Below, in pieces: positions 1 through 12,061 of a stretch of DNA of 64,000 nt. Both the position numbers and the translations under genes were made by a program. This stretch comes from Sextonia rubra (Eukaryota > Streptophyta > Magnoliopsida > Laurales > Lauraceae): the NCBI GenBank assembly GCA_037013555.1, contig JASUAD010000001.1:130755589-130819588 (forward strand), in the 5' to 3' direction. Within the stretch, counting starts at the first letter, position 1. Each line of letters opens with the position of its first letter. A model generated the notes under the pieces. It was not told the origin of the DNA, searched no databases, and was given only the letters and a program-made list of their open reading frames with translations.

Positions 1-3000
1 ATCTTCAGATTCTCTATCACTTTCTGCACCTTCTCTGTCGTCTCAGCAATGATTGTCGGACCATGGAAACTTCTAGTTCCTACTTCTTCCCAACACACTG
101 GAGTCCTGCACTTACGTCCATAAAGTGCCTCATATGGTGCCATACCAATACTCTCGTGGAAGCTATTGTTGTAGGCAAACTCACACAATGCCAGATGCAT
201 ATCCCATTCCTTCTCAAAGTTCAGCACACTAGCTCTGAGCATATCCTCCAACGTCTGAATGGTACGCTCCGACTGTCCATCAGTCTGGGGGTGGTATGCC
301 GTGCTAAAACTCAGCTTCGTGCCCATAGCTTCCTGAAATGCTCTCCAGAATGAAGACACAAAACGACTGTCACGATCTGACACAATCGATACTGGGGTGC
401 CATGCAATCTGACTATCTCGTCAACAAACTTCCTAGCCATCTCTGTGAATGTCATCCCTTTCTTGAACGGAAGGAAATGCGCTGACTTGGTCAATCTGTC
501 CACTATTACCCAGATCGCATTGTTCTTTCTGCTGGTCGGCGGAAAACCGGAGACGAAATCCATCGTAATGTGCTCCCACTTCCACTGCGGAGTGTGCAAT
601 GGATGCAATGATCCTGGAGGTGGCTGATGGTCAGCTTTTACCCTCTGACAGGTCAAACATCGAGCTACGAACCCTGCGATCTCCCGCTTCATATTGTTCC
701 ACCAAAATCTGTCCTTCAAGTTCCGGTACATCTTCGTACTCCCTGGGTGCATCGCATATCGGGCATCGTGCGCCTCTGTCATCAACTTATCTTTCAACTC
801 ATTCACAGCGGGAACACACAATCTATTCCTGAAGTACAAAACTCCGTCTACCAAGCTGAAATCAGGTCGATCTGAAATCCGCTCTCTGAACTTCACCAGG
901 AGGGGGTCCTCAAACTGGCGATCCTTGATCTGCTGAATCACCTCAGGCTGAAATACGACGGTAGTAGCTAATGTCACAAATTCGCCTACCATCCGAACCT
1001 CTACGGGCTGATCATGCACAAGCATATAGAATCCTGCCAACGCCTGAAGACTGTCTGTCCTCCTGCTAAGTGCATCTGCAACTACATTTCCCTTGCCTGG
1101 GTGGTACTTGATCGGAAAGTCGTAGTCTTTGATAAACTCCAACCATCTACGCTGCCTCATATTCAAGTCATGCTGATCAAACAAGTACTGCAGACTGTGA
1201 TGATCGGAATGGACCTCGAACTTTACACCGTACAAGTAATGTCGCCACAACTTCAGTGCAAATACAATAGCTGCTAGCTCCAAGTCATGTGTGGCATAGT
1301 TCTTCTCATGCTCTTTCAGCTGTCTGGATCCATAGGCAATCACCTTCTGATTCTGCATCAGTACACAGCCTAATCCAACTCGAGAAGCATCGGAATAGAT
1401 CACGAATCCCTCACTACCTTCCGGGAGAGTCAACACTGGCGCCGTAGTGAGCTTTTCTTTCAACATCTGGAAACTGCGCTCACACTTCTCTGTCCACTCA
1501 TACGGAACCTTCTTCCGAGTCAACTGAGTCAGCGGGGCTGAGATCTTCGAGAAGTCCTGCACAAACCTGCGGTAATATCCCGCCAAACCCAGAAAACTCC
1601 GAATCTCTGTCACTGATCTAGGACGGGGCCAATGGACTACTGCCTCAATCTTAGCCGGATCCACCATCAATCCATCTCTAGAAATCTTATGACCCAGAAA
1701 TGTAACTTGCTCAAGCCAAAACTCACACTTGGACAACTTTGCATACAACTTGTGGTCCTTAAGCAGCTGCAATGCTTTCCTCAAATGGTCTGCATGTTCT
1801 TCAGCAGTCTTCGAATAGACCAATATGTCATCTATGAAAACCACAACAAACTGGTCCAAGAAGGAAGTAAACACCCTATTCATCAATGCCATGAAAGCTG
1901 CGGGTGCGTTCGTCAAACCAAATGGCATGACAAGGAACTCGTAGTGTCCATACCGAGTCCGGAAAGCTGTCTTCGGAACATCCTCATCCTTCACCCTGAG
2001 CTGGTGATATCCTGACCTCAAGTCAATCTTCGAGAAGTAAGCTGCACCCTGAAGCTGATCGAACAACTCATCGATCCTAGGCAATGGATATTTGTTCTTG
2101 ATAGTCACTTTATTCAACTGCCTATAATCAATGCACATCCGGAAACTGCCATCCTTCTTCTTGACAAACAATACAGGAGCTCCCCAAGGTGAAACACTTG
2201 GGCGTATGAACCCTTTATCCAATAGATTCTGCAACTGTTTCTTCAATTCCAACAACTCTGCAGGTGCCATACGATATGGAGCTCTACTGATGGGTGCTGT
2301 ACCTGGCATCAAGTCAATAGCAAATTCTACCTCCCGAACTGGTGGCAACTCTGGCACATCCTCCGGGAAGACATCCGGAAACTCGCTAACTACTGGGATC
2401 TCACTGAGCTGTCGCTGATCTTTCTTCTCTGAGATGAATGCGAGAAATCCCTCACATCCCCTACGAAGCATCCTGTCTGCCTTACAAGCAGATATCACAC
2501 GCCTTGGGCACTTCGTCTGGCTGCCCTCAAATCGGAATCCGCTGCCCAAATCAAAGTAGATAGCCTTGCTGTAGCAATTGATACACGCATGATATCTTGC
2601 AAGCCAGTCCATACCAAGGATCACATCAAAATCCAGTGTCGTGAGCAACACGAGGTCTACTGGGAGCTGATGACCAGCTATCCGCACATCACACTGAGGG
2701 TAGAAAACACTGCACTCCACACGCTTACCAACCGGAGTGGATACTAACAACAAGTATGGGAGTGGTGTGGGTCGCTGTCGAAGCTGCACAGCAAAATGGG
2801 GTGCTACGTACGAACGCGTAGACCCGGAGTCAAATAAGGCTAAAGCTTCAGCATCAGAAATTAAAATTTTACCTTCCACTACCGTGGCCTCCTCCGCGCC
2901 CTCATGCGTAGCAGCATAGGCTCGGGCTGTCTGGCGGTTCTGCTTCTGGGCTGGGCGAGCTGGCTGAGATCTGCCCTGCGCTGTAGATCCTGCCTGTCTC

Positions 3001-3986
3001 GTCTGTGGAGAGGACTGAAACTTCGGGCATTGGGCCCGCCTGTGATCCGTAGAGCCACACCCGAAACAAGCCCCAATCTTCCTCCAACATCTGTCTGTTG
3101 GGTGATCCTTCCCACAGTGACCACATACCAACGGAGTACTGCTCGAACTGCCCTGCTTACCCTTGAACCTTTTCTGAAACTGACTTCTGCCACTGGAACC
3201 TGCCGCCCTCTTAGCTTCTGTTCGCTCCTCCTCAAAGATGGCCTCTGCATCATAAGCTCTGTCAATAGCGTCATCCAATGTAGCCGGCCACATACAAGCA
3301 ACCACGTGGCGTTTGTGCCTCGGATTCAGACCGTTGACGAAGCGAGTCACCTTCTTATGCTCTGTGTTCACCATGTCCTCTGCAAAATGAGACAACTCGG
3401 TAAACCTGTGTACATAATCTGCAACGGACATCTGTCTCTGCTGAAGGTTGAAGAATTCCACTTCCTTGGCTCGCTGAATGTGAAGAGGCATGAACTTCCG
3501 ACGGAATTGCTGCTTGAAAGTCTCCCAAACTGTGGCACTGGGCATAGTCTGGAATGAGTTCTTGACACTCCTCCACCATGTCTTGGCTACACTCCGAAGC
3601 ATAGAAGCTGTGAGAACCACTTTCTGCTTGTTACTGCACACGATCGTATCAAAAAGCTCTTCAGTCTGCTCCAACCATTGCTCAGCCTGCAATGCATCCT
3701 CTATCCCATGAAACTCGGTCGCCCCTCGCTTACGGAACTTGTCGAAAAGAGCATTTGGATCTGATTCCTTAGGCTGGAAAATCACCTGCTGATCTATACG
3801 AGGTGATGCAACTGCGGCAGCCTGACTCTGCCTATCTACCATGGATGCCATCTGTGCCTGTAATGATTGCATAGACTGCATCATCATCATCATCCGCTCC
3901 TCACTACTGATGTGTGGGGGTACAGATCCACTATCACCGTTATGGCCCTGTTGATTCTCATCCCGAGATCCTGATCCTGATGCCAT
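1..3986 (-). CDS. Ty3/gypsy gag-pol polyprotein, partial, open frame
   Basis: This encodes the structural and enzymatic polyprotein of the retrotransposon. The frame begins at the ATG at 3986-3984 and I find no stop before the window edge, about 1,328 codons. Gag comes first, with a poly-Met stretch near residue 28 and two zinc knuckles at about residues 287-320 (CGHCGKDH-type, then a standard CX2CX4HX4C). The protease FDSGS motif is near residue 384. The RT catalytic FIDDIL is near residue 716. The RNase H YSDAS motif is near residue 865. The integrase zinc region is about residues 1075-1110, and its acidic residues are near 1160, 1200 and 1238 (the last in a TDGQSER context). Gag and pol are in one frame, as is usual for this lineage. 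No lesion was found, so the copy is probably young. The integrase tail is outside the window. Confidence 0.9.
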   Translation of the reverse strand, partial: MASGSGSRDENQQGHNGDSGSVPPHISSEERMMMMMQSMQSLQAQMASMVDRQSQAAAVASPRIDQQVIFQPKESDPNALFDKFRKRGATEFHGIEDALQAEQWLEQTEELFDTIVCSNKQKVVLTASMLRSVAKTWWRSVKNSFQTMPSATVWETFKQQFRRKFMPLHIQRAKEVEFFNLQQRQMSVADYVHRFTELSHFAEDMVNTEHKKVTRFVNGLNPRHKRHVVACMWPATLDDAIDRAYDAEAIFEEERTEAKRAAGSSGRSQFQKRFKGKQGSSSSTPLVCGHCGKDHPTDRCWRKIGACFGCGSTDHRRAQCPKFQSSPQTRQAGSTAQGRSQPARPAQKQNRQTARAYAATHEGAEEATVVEGKILISDAEALALFDSGSTRSYVAPHFAVQLRQRPTPLPYLLLVSTPVGKRVECSVFYPQCDVRIAGHQLPVDLVLLTTLDFDVILGMDWLARYHACINCYSKAIYFDLGSGFRFEGSQTKCPRRVISACKADRMLRRGCEGFLAFISEKKDQRQLSEIPVVSEFPDVFPEDVPELPPVREVEFAIDLMPGTAPISRAPYRMAPAELLELKKQLQNLLDKGFIRPSVSPWGAPVLFVKKKDGSFRMCIDYRQLNKVTIKNKYPLPRIDELFDQLQGAAYFSKIDLRSGYHQLRVKDEDVPKTAFRTRYGHYEFLVMPFGLTNAPAAFMALMNRVFTSFLDQFVVVFIDDILVYSKTAEEHADHLRKALQLLKDHKLYAKLSKCEFWLEQVTFLGHKISRDGLMVDPAKIEAVVHWPRPRSVTEIRSFLGLAGYYRRFVQDFSKISAPLTQLTRKKVPYEWTEKCERSFQMLKEKLTTAPVLTLPEGSEGFVIYSDASRVGLGCVLMQNQKVIAYGSRQLKEHEKNYATHDLELAAIVFALKLWRHYLYGVKFEVHSDHHSLQYLFDQHDLNMRQRRWLEFIKDYDFPIKYHPGKGNVVADALSRRTDSLQALAGFYMLVHDQPVEVRMVGEFVTLATTVVFQPEVIQQIKDRQFEDPLLVKFRERISDRPDFSLVDGVLYFRNRLCVPAVNELKDKLMTEAHDARYAMHPGSTKMYRNLKDRFWWNNMKREIAGFVARCLTCQRVKADHQPPPGSLHPLHTPQWKWEHITMDFVSGFPPTSRKNNAIWVIVDRLTKSAHFLPFKKGMTFTEMARKFVDEIVRLHGTPVSIVSDRDSRFVSSFWRAFQEAMGTKLSFSTAYHPQTDGQSERTIQTLEDMLRASVLNFEKEWDMHLALCEFAYNNSFHESIGMAPYEALYGRKCRTPVCWEEVGTRSFHGPTIIAETTEKVQKVIENLK

Positions 3987-4155
3987 CCTGCAAAAAGGAA
4001 AAGAACACAACACGCAATATAAAAGGCCCTGAGTTAGTCAAATCCCCAAATCAACATATGAGACTTCGAGTCAAATAGTTGATAGCGTTATCTCACCACG
4101 ATCTTAGATGCCTACATGCTTATAACTAGCAAGCTTTGATACCATACAATACGTA
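3987..4155 (-). other. Ty3 element leader with primer binding site
   Basis: This is the untranslated leader between the LTR and the gag start. Read on the minus strand, 4144-4133 is TGGTATCAAAGC. It matches the 3' end complement of plant initiator tRNA-Met (TGGTATCAGAGC) at 11 of 12 positions, and it lies 11 bases from the LTR end. This fixes the element's polarity and identifies the adjacent LTR as the 5' one. Confidence 0.8.
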
Positions 4156-6946
4156 TGTCACGACCCGAGCCCAGAAATCGGGGGTTAGCGAAAAGCTAAA
4201 CCGGTGACACACGTACTCCCGTGCACGTGCACCCAAACCCAGTCCAGATGCACGCCCACAAGGGATCTAACACGTGCGAACTAAGCGTACGCGGAAGCTG
4301 TACATATCATAGCAAGCAACAAAGAAAATAGCGGAAGCTAAAACAAATGCGGAACGGAAAAGACAAGACAAATACACTGATATAAAACCAAATACACACC
4401 AAAACTAATATATACAAAATACACAGAATACAAGTCCAAAGTCCAAAGTCCAAATACAAATCTCTCAAAATCCCAAAATGAAAAGCCACTGGCAGCATGC
4501 ATGAACGCACTCGGCAGAGATGATCAGGCCCACTCTGCCAAACCTGAGGGTGCCTCTACACTCGCCCCTGCAGCCTCCTCGACCGCCGGGGAGCTGGGCA
4601 GGGTATCTGTGCCTGCAACACCACAGACAACACAAATGAATACAACGATCCAGCAAATATAAGTAGCAGAGATGAAACACTCATAGTATCAAAGCTGAAT
4701 AAGGACAGAATAGTAATCTCAGAATTTCATCTTAGTATGCTAAGCAAATCGTGCATAGAAGTAAGGCATGATATGTGAATCAAACATAGAAATACTGACT
4801 AAGTGGCTACTACGTTAACCATGTTCTCTCCAATAGAGAGCAGAGCAAAGCAGAGCAGAGGAGAACACCACTGACCGGGCCAGGGTACAAGTGGGTCTCA
4901 GGTTCCTGGGTTCCGGGGCCCCAAGACAAAGCGACACTGCAGTGAATACAGAGATACAGAGATCTAAGCCAGAGGTAACCCCGTCGGGCATCCTAGGGCT
5001 GAGGCTGAGTAGAGCCAGACTAATACCAATCAAATCAAATCCATAGAAAGGGAGATTATCCGCTTTGGACTCACCGATGACAAAGACCGGATCTTATCCT
5101 CACGTATTAACCTCTGGGCAGAGCCACCAGGGAATACCCAAAATATACAAAGCCAGAGAATATACAAAGCATAGTCGAATTACAATTTAGAACATAGATT
5201 AAATCAAAGCACAGCATAGATCAGAACTTAGTGCCGAACAAAGAATGATACAGATATACAGAACGAAAGCAAAATGACTGAGGAATGCATAACATAAATT
5301 AACAGAGCGGAGGGCAAAACTATAAACAATATGCAATGCAACTCAGATTAATACGGAGTCAAGGTTCATTACAAGCCAGTCCTAAGCTAGTTGTTCACTG
5401 TCACTAACCGTGCATGTTGATGTAGTTTTAAGTTAGTCAATACACCGTTGCCATCAAAGTGTTGCGAAATCTTTGCGTGCACCGACGTCCCTTAAACCAA
5501 CACCCATGGGGAGGTGCTTAACAGTAAAACAACACTCACATGAATAAGTCACAGCCTAACAGACTATTCATGCGTTCCAAGAATCCATTTGGGCCGGTTT
5601 ACATGAGTGGTCAACCCGTGTTTGAGCCCTACAAGTCTCACCATTATCCTAAGTTATGTTTCAGAATTGCCATGCCTAACGGTTTAGCTATGAGGGACCT
5701 ATGGTTGAGCCGAAGACATCTTACGCGCTCGTCGTACTATGCACTACGGCTTCACCTTGGTTCCATTCAAAACACAGCTAAACTGATCATCTTTCACCTC
5801 TGATCTGATGCCTTTTTCGGCTGAGCTACAGTCAGTATACGGCTTAGCCGTAGACCAATCCACGGCTTGGCCGTAGCATTCCACGGCTTAGCCGTAGCCT
5901 CACCGTAGGAGTACTGATATCAGAAAAGTTTCGACTGATCAGAGATTTAATTCACGGCTGGGGTACGGTTGGGTCACGGCTAGCTTACGGCTCAGCCGTA
6001 GAACAAATTACGGCTTAGCCGTAGCCTAGCCGTAGAACAAAACTCAAATTTCGAGTCTCTGGAAATCAAGCCGTAGAAGTTCACGGCTTAGCCGTACAAT
6101 ACAGAGATGAATTCGGGATAGTGACAGAAACTGAAATTTGACACAGAAACATCTCCAAACAAGCTACAGAGGTTCCAAATTCACAAGCATTGGCTGTAAA
6201 CATAGATACACTAAAGAAGATGGAAATCAAAGCATTCAATTAGAGCACCCATGTGTGTTATCAAAGTCTGTACTTATACTTGCCTCAAATCTCTACCAAA
6301 TCCACTGACTCAAGCTCCAAAGCAACTAAAATCAAAGCAAATCAAAGAGATACACCATGCATGAGATGAAGACAAAGCAATCATAGAATGAGAGATCCAA
6401 ATTGGAGAAGAAGCACAAGAACCCACTTACCTAAGCAATATACAGAGATGAGGGAAGAAGAGAACCCAAATCAAAAATGAGAATCCAACATCAATCGATC
6501 AAGAGAAGCAAAGAAGAGAGAGAGAAAAAGAGAGAAACGTGGAGCTCCTGGAGTTGCATGCAGTCGATCAACGAAATGGGTAAGACATCTGGAAGCTGAC
6601 TTATATTTATAGATTTGGAAGTTTAAGTCAAAGTCCGAAGAGTTTCAACTATTTACAGTTCAAGTCACACGAAGGTCCATCTTCCCCAATTGACTCCAAA
6701 TGGTTCTGAGACAGTTACGGAAATTGTCGAGCTCAACGAAATACACGTGCTGACACCAAGATGATGCAAAGATGATATGAGCAAAACAAAAGCAAAATTA
6801 CGAAAAAGGGCTTAGAACTACCTATTCCAGGTCAAAGGTCACTCCACTACCTATCCAAGGCCCAAAACCAAGTCCAAAAGAATAAACAAAACAAAACACA
6901 TACTAATGAGCCACTAATCCGGCTCAAAGGGGATCGGAGTGTTACA
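4156..6946 (-). repeat. 5' LTR of the minus-strand Ty3 element
   Basis: The LTR is 2,791 bp. On the minus strand it starts TGTAACACTCCGATCC at 6946 and ends with GTCGTGACA at 4156. A second copy starting at 63913 is nearly identical where it overlaps, and plus-strand relatives lie at 6947-8662 and 61714-63912. It carries an array of short palindromes (5815-6105). The long LTR fits Tekay/Del-type elements. Transcription signals for the element should lie here, but I cannot place a start site. Confidence 0.85.
5815..6105. repeat. Interspersed palindrome array in the LTR (ACGGCTTAGCCGT)
   Basis: At least four exact copies of the 13-mer ACGGCTTAGCCGT and several one-base variants (ACGGCTTGGCCGT, ACGGCTCAGCCGT, half sites) occur within 290 bp. 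The palindrome is perfect apart from its central base. Related arrays are at 6950-7150 and 62670-63080. Confidence 0.85.
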
Positions 6947-8662
6947 AGTACTCTTACGGTGAAGCTACGGCTAAGCCGTGGACTCCATCGTAGCTTAGCT
7001 GTAAAAGGTATCAGATTAGAGGTGGAAGACGACCAGTTTAGCCGTGTTCTGAAGGAAACCACAGCTAAGCCGTTGTGCATATTACGGCTAGGCCGTAAGT
7101 TGTCGACGGCTAAGTCGTAGGTCACCCACGGCTAAGCCGTAAGACCTGGAAAAAGTTTGAAATTAAACTTAGGCTAATGGTGTGACCTTGTAGGGCTTAT
7201 ATACAGGTAACCACTCATATAAACCGGCCCAATGGATTCTTTGGACCGCATGATAGTCTGTTAGGCTGTGACTCATTCATGTGAACGTTGGTTTACTATT
7301 AAGCACCTCCCCATGGGTGTTGGTTTAAGAGACTTCGGTGCACATGAGGATTACATTGCAACACTTTGATGGCAACGATGCATCGAATAACTTAAAACTA
7401 CATCATCATGCACGGTTAGCGACAGTGAACAACTAGATTTGAGTAAGCTTGTAATTACCCTTGATTCCGTGTTAATCTGAGATGCATTGCATATTGCTTA
7501 CAGTTTTGCTCTCTGTTCTGCCGATCTATGTTTATGCATGACGAGATCATTTTGCTTTTGTTCTGTATAATTGTTTTATTCTTCGGTCTGTACTATGCTT
7601 TGATCTACGCCGTGCTTTGACTCATTTTATGCTATGCTTTGTATACCTCTGGCTTTGTACATCTCTGATTCACTGGGTATTCCCAAGTGGCTCTACCCAG
7701 AGATTTATACGTGAGGATAAGATCCGGCCTTTGCCGTCGGTGAGTCCAAAGCGGATAATCTCCTTTCGTTTGGATTTGATTTGATTGATATTAGTCTGGC
7801 TCTACTCAGCCTCAGCCCTAGGATGCCCGACGGGATTACCTCTGGCTTGGTTCTCTGTTCTCTGTATCGCTGCAGTGTAGCTTTGTCTTGGGACTCCGGA
7901 ACCTAGGAAATCGAGACCCACTTGTACCTATGGCCAGGTCGGTGGTGTTCTCATCTGTCTGCTCTGTCTGCTCTCTATGTGAGAGAATATGGTTAATGTA
8001 GTAGCCACTTAGTTCAGTATTTCTATGTTTTGATTCATTTATCATGCCTTACTTCTATGCACAGTTTGCTTAGCATACTAATATGAAACTCTGTATTTAA
8101 TCTTCTGTCATTATTCACTTTGATACTATGAGTGTTTCGTCCATGTTACTTATAATTGCTATATCGTTGTATTCATTGAGTTGTCTATGATATTGCAAGC
8201 ACAGATCCCTTGTCCGACTCCCCAGCGGTCGAAGAGACTGCAAGGCAGGACCTAGAGATACCCTCCGGTATGGCAGAGTGGGCTTGATCACTTATGCCGA
8301 GTGCATACCTGCATATCATCAGTGTTTTGGTTCCTTGGAGATTTTCTATCTTGTACTTCGGACTTTGTTACTCTGTATTATTTTTGTACATCATGTTTTT
8401 GGTGTGTACTCAGTCTTGTATTTGGTTTTATATCTGTGTGTGTTATCTACGTCTTTTTCCCATTTCGCATTTTGGTTTTCCGCTCATTCTCTTTTGTTGT
8501 GCTTGCTATGATATCCACAGCTTCCGCATTCGCTTGTTTCGCACGTGTTAGATCCCTTGTGTGCGTGTATTTGGACTGGGTTTGGATGCACGTGCATGGG
8601 AGTACGTGTGTCACTGGTTTAGCTTTTCTCTAACCCCCGATTTCTAGGCTCGGGTTGTGACA
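6947..8662 (+). mobile_element. Truncated plus-strand Ty3 LTR, interrupted by the minus-strand element
   Basis: This is the 3' 1.7 kb of an LTR related to 4156-6946, in the opposite orientation. It opens at AGTACTCTTACGG, which corresponds to the interior of the full LTR (reverse complement near 5917), and ends with the LTR terminus GTTGTGACA at 8662. No primer binding site follows, so it is a 3' LTR or a solo LTR. Its missing 5' portion should lie beyond the left window edge, on the other side of the nested minus-strand element. An array of the ACGGCTAAGCCGT palindrome is at 6950-7150. Confidence 0.85.
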
Positions 8663-10089
8663 ATACACCAGTTTAATAAACTGATGATAGGAAAGAATAC
8701 TAGTTATAAACTGGTTGCAACTAGAAATGCTAGCTCCTCAAAAGGAGTAAAGAGTGCTATGAATGTCAAGGCTTTGGGCATATAGCTAATGATTGTGCCA
8801 ATAAAAAAGAAAAAGCCCACAATCAATAGCAGTAAAGCTTTGAACATCCATTAGGATGTTAATGAATCTGCTAATGATGAAAAAGTCCCTGAACTTGAAC
8901 CTGATTTGTCTGAAAAGGGAAAAGAAAATTTTATGGCTTTATGACTACATCTTCACCATCTGATGCTAATTCTGATGATAATAATGGTGATGAACAAGTG
9001 TCTTATGAGGATGTTAACTGGGAAGAACGGTACAAATTTTTGTTTAGAAAGAGTAGGAAACTAGAGTTGTATGCTGCAAAGCTTGTGAAAAAAGTTGAAA
9101 ATTCTGAAGCCAAAATTCAATTACTTAAGAAGAATTTAGAATAAGCACATGCACAAATCATTCTCATTGAAGGTCATACAGGGTCTCTGTTGAAGAGTTT
9201 GACTATTGAAAAGCAAGAAAATGAGTCTTTAAAAGCAAAAGTATTGAAGAATAAGGCTGAGATTGATAATCTGAATGTTAAGTTGAAGATAACATTGACA
9301 AAGCTAGATATTCCTATTGCTACACATGCCAGTTCAACTACACTTCATCATATCTTGAGTGTTTAGAAGCTACAGACTAACAAGACTAGCCTTAGATACA
9401 TTAATGATGCTTCAACATCAAAATCTACAGGTAACACTATTTTTCTTAAAAACTCTATACATGCATCCACTACACAACATCCTGCATAGAAAAAACATGT
9501 TCATTGTGCATCAAAGAGTAAGTTATGTCCTAAAACTACATGAGCACCCATATGTCACCATTGTGGACAAAAAAGGCACTTTCGTCCCATTGCAGCAAGC
9601 TGAAAGCTATGTTAAAACCTAAGCAATGGAGAAGTTAGTTTTCTTCACCAAAATCTACTGCAATCTGGGTTAAGAAGGAAAACTTACAAAAAATTTTGGT
9701 TCACACTATGCTGAAATTATTTAACGTACAAGTGTGGGTAACAAAATTCAAGAGCCCCTGATCAAGAAAATTAAGCCCTCATCCAAATGCTAATACGAAT
9801 ATATCATTATGAGGGAGTCACAACTGAAAAGGTGCTATTGCTAGATCTTAATTGACAAACATGCTATATGTTAATACCATAGATTTGTCAATTATGGATA
9901 AAAAGGGGGAGAATTAAGCATCAAAAAGTTGAAGATGTATTCTGCTAGTAACTTTATTCTTCAATTGGTTACTAAGCTAAAGGTAAAATGTTTTTTTTAA
10001 TTTCAATTTACTCTATATATTTTTGGACTTTTTTTTGGGTAGATTGAATGTACATGAGGTTTTGTCAATAAATTGCTAAAGAGCGAGAT
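8663..10089 (+). pseudogene. Sirevirus-like Ty1/copia gag remnant, decayed
   Basis: This is the remains of a copia gag region. A standard zinc knuckle, CYECQGFGHIANDC, is encoded near 8750-8795. A Lys/Glu-rich coiled-coil stretch follows (open part 8941-9144, then stops). A second degenerate knuckle, ICHHCGQKRHFRPI, is near 9545-9595 and has lost its last cysteine. Multiple stops and frameshifts break it. Protease, integrase and RT are absent, so most of pol has been deleted. A polypurine tract of the form AAAAAGGGGGAGAA is at 9899-9912 and a second purine-rich run (AAAGAGCGAGA) ends just before the LTR at 10090. Sirevirus lineage is inferred from the long gag coiled coil and the LTR relationship. 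Confidence 0.75.
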
Positions 10090-11127
10090 TGTTAAAACAT
10101 TTGCATTGTCTATATTTTTGTTAGGACATTTGTATTGGCTAAATTCATGTATTGGACAAAACTTGGGTCCATTGAGTTGTATTTCATATTTAAAATGGAT
10201 TATGGTTGGGCGCCGAATAATCATAATTGAAGATAATGCAAATTGAAGTATTTTTCTGAAGACAATATAGATTAAAAAGATCATATCTCACAAAGTAAGA
10301 GTCGGATATGGGCAAGCCACCTACCATTAGAAAGCTTGTTTTAAGTAAATATCTGTAGAGCCCAAGATTTTGTAAATCAGAGCTAAAACAACAAAGTTAT
10401 TACCTCTAGAAGTTTGCTGATGCAAGCCTGAGACTGGGCTCAAGCACCGAAGGCAATCTCGAGCATGTTCAAGTGCCCATTTGACCATGCTCGAGCGCAC
10501 GGATGGCAAAAGCCCACAAACTTGCAAGAAAACCTTTTATATTTGTGCCAGAATTGCCCATTTCACTTGGATTTAGTTTCTAAACTTAAAAGAACAAATT
10601 ATGATCTATAAAAAGAGGGTTTCTCTTAACCCTAAATGCAACACAACATATAGAGCTCTCCTTATTCAAAATTAGGGATTGCCTTTGGAGAGATTGTCTA
10701 GAGTTTCCATGTGAGATTGGGCTGAATGCTTCAAGTTCTAAAGTTGATGCTTCTACTTCTCCATAGGAGATTTTTGGCTTTTACTTCCTTTTAGAAAATT
10801 GTTCTCTAAGAGTAGAGACTTGTTTGTTGTGGAGATAAGGACACTAATAGTGGAGCACCGGGGGACTACAGGATGTGGAGATCTATCAAAAACAACTACA
10901 ACACCTTGTGTCGAGGGACTGACTGTAGGGTTGTAAGTATATCTTGTACTGCAAAAGTTAGTGACTGATTTTGTCTACTTCAGACTCGTGGTTTTTTCCA
11001 GTTTTGGGTTTCTACGTTAAAATTGTGTGTTGTCTTTTTTATGTGATTGATTGCTTTATTATCTCGCTATATAAAATAGTAATCAAATTACAATCTAGAA
11101 TAAACCCCGGGCATTCTAAAACTTTCA
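10090..11127 (+). repeat. 3' LTR of the sirevirus-like copia element
   Basis: The LTR is 1,038 bp, starting TGTTAAAACATTTGC and ending AACTTTCA. It aligns along its length with the LTR at 60427-61380. Shared blocks include ATTGGACAAAACT, GGGCAAGC near the TTAGAAAGCT segment, and the 3' end. The two are clearly diverged, so they belong to different insertions. Confidence 0.75.
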
Positions 11128-11407
11128 GGCGCCAATACCACCTTGGTTCTGGCTTGTGGACCCGGGCCCTAACAAATTAACTCAATTTTTTAGAGTTCTT
11201 CTTAGAAGCTTTTTTTTTCTTTTCTTTTTTTCAAATCATTCTCTACCAGACACAAACCTGTCCCATATAGTGCACCGGTTTCAATTCAAGTTCCATCTTC
11301 TCATTAACAATTCTGATTCCAAAAAAAAAGACACTAGTTCTCAACTAGTTCCATCTTCTCATTAACGATTTTTATTTCAAGTCGAAATCGACTTGTTTAC
11401 ATCTCTA

Positions 11408-11438
<31 letters not shown>

Positions 11439-12061
11439 GAGTGTCTATATGTATGAATGAAGAGTGCTACATGACTCCTCTAGTGTCATCTATGAATAAA
11501 ATATGATGGGTTATTGTTGTATGCTAAGCTTTTGGAAAAAGTTAATGTATTCAAATCCCTATTGTGTCTCTTAAACTAATCCTTCCCTACTATTGTTTAC
11601 ACATGAAAATGTGATAAATTATTCCTTTGGGCTAAGTTTTAGAAAGAAGTTAATTCATCCAAATCCCTATTTTCTCTCTATAACTAATCCTTTTCTTGTT
11701 TTCTTTCTTTAAATTCAAGATTAATGATCCATTGTAATTTAACATTTCTCTATTTTTTTTCTATGGCTCAAATGTGCCCAATAATTTTGAAATTAAACTA
11801 AAGGAAGTTGATGTCAAGTGCTCTTATCATTTAATTGTAACACTACAATAAAATCATTCAATGGGGCACTCTTAAAGTATAAAGAAAAGGAGTTGCAGAA
11901 CTAATGGTTACATGCCCACAAAGACTTAAATCTCTCTCTCTCTCTCTCTCTCATAGCTAGAAGATTTAAATATTACTTTCCCTTATTGGCCCCATTACAG
12001 GGCAAAAACGTCCCTTTCCCAAATGGGGCATTTTGCATAATTTTCATATATATATATATAT
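11128..12061. other. Non-coding AT-rich interval with microsatellites
   Basis: No gene recognised. There are CT microsatellites at about 11402-11440 and 11935-11952 and an AT run at 12047-12062. A 20-bp phrase (AGTTCCATCTTCTCATTAAC) occurs twice, near 11288 and 11347. Confidence 0.6.

Larger units (their letters stand above)
1..6946 (-). mobile_element. Ty3/gypsy LTR retrotransposon, 5' part (probably Tekay/Del chromovirus)
   Basis: The element reads on the minus strand: 5' LTR at 6946-4156, primer binding site near 4144, gag-pol from 3986 to the window edge. Its integrase C-terminus, 3' LTR and any chromodomain lie beyond position 1. The domain order gag, protease, RT, RNase H, integrase defines Ty3/gypsy. 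A 2.8 kb LTR and the RT motif style suggest the Tekay/Del lineage, which is inference because the diagnostic chromodomain is not visible. The element is inserted into an older plus-strand LTR of its own family, whose remaining half starts at 6947. Confidence 0.9.

Noticed and set aside
2904..3557. 217-codon plus-strand open frame
   Set aside because: Antisense to the gag zinc-knuckle region of the Ty3 element. The minus-strand gag frame explains the sequence.
4156..8662. A single large palindrome or inverted repeat
   Set aside because: The arms have unequal length and the right arm starts inside the LTR. Insertion of one element into a relative's LTR explains it better.
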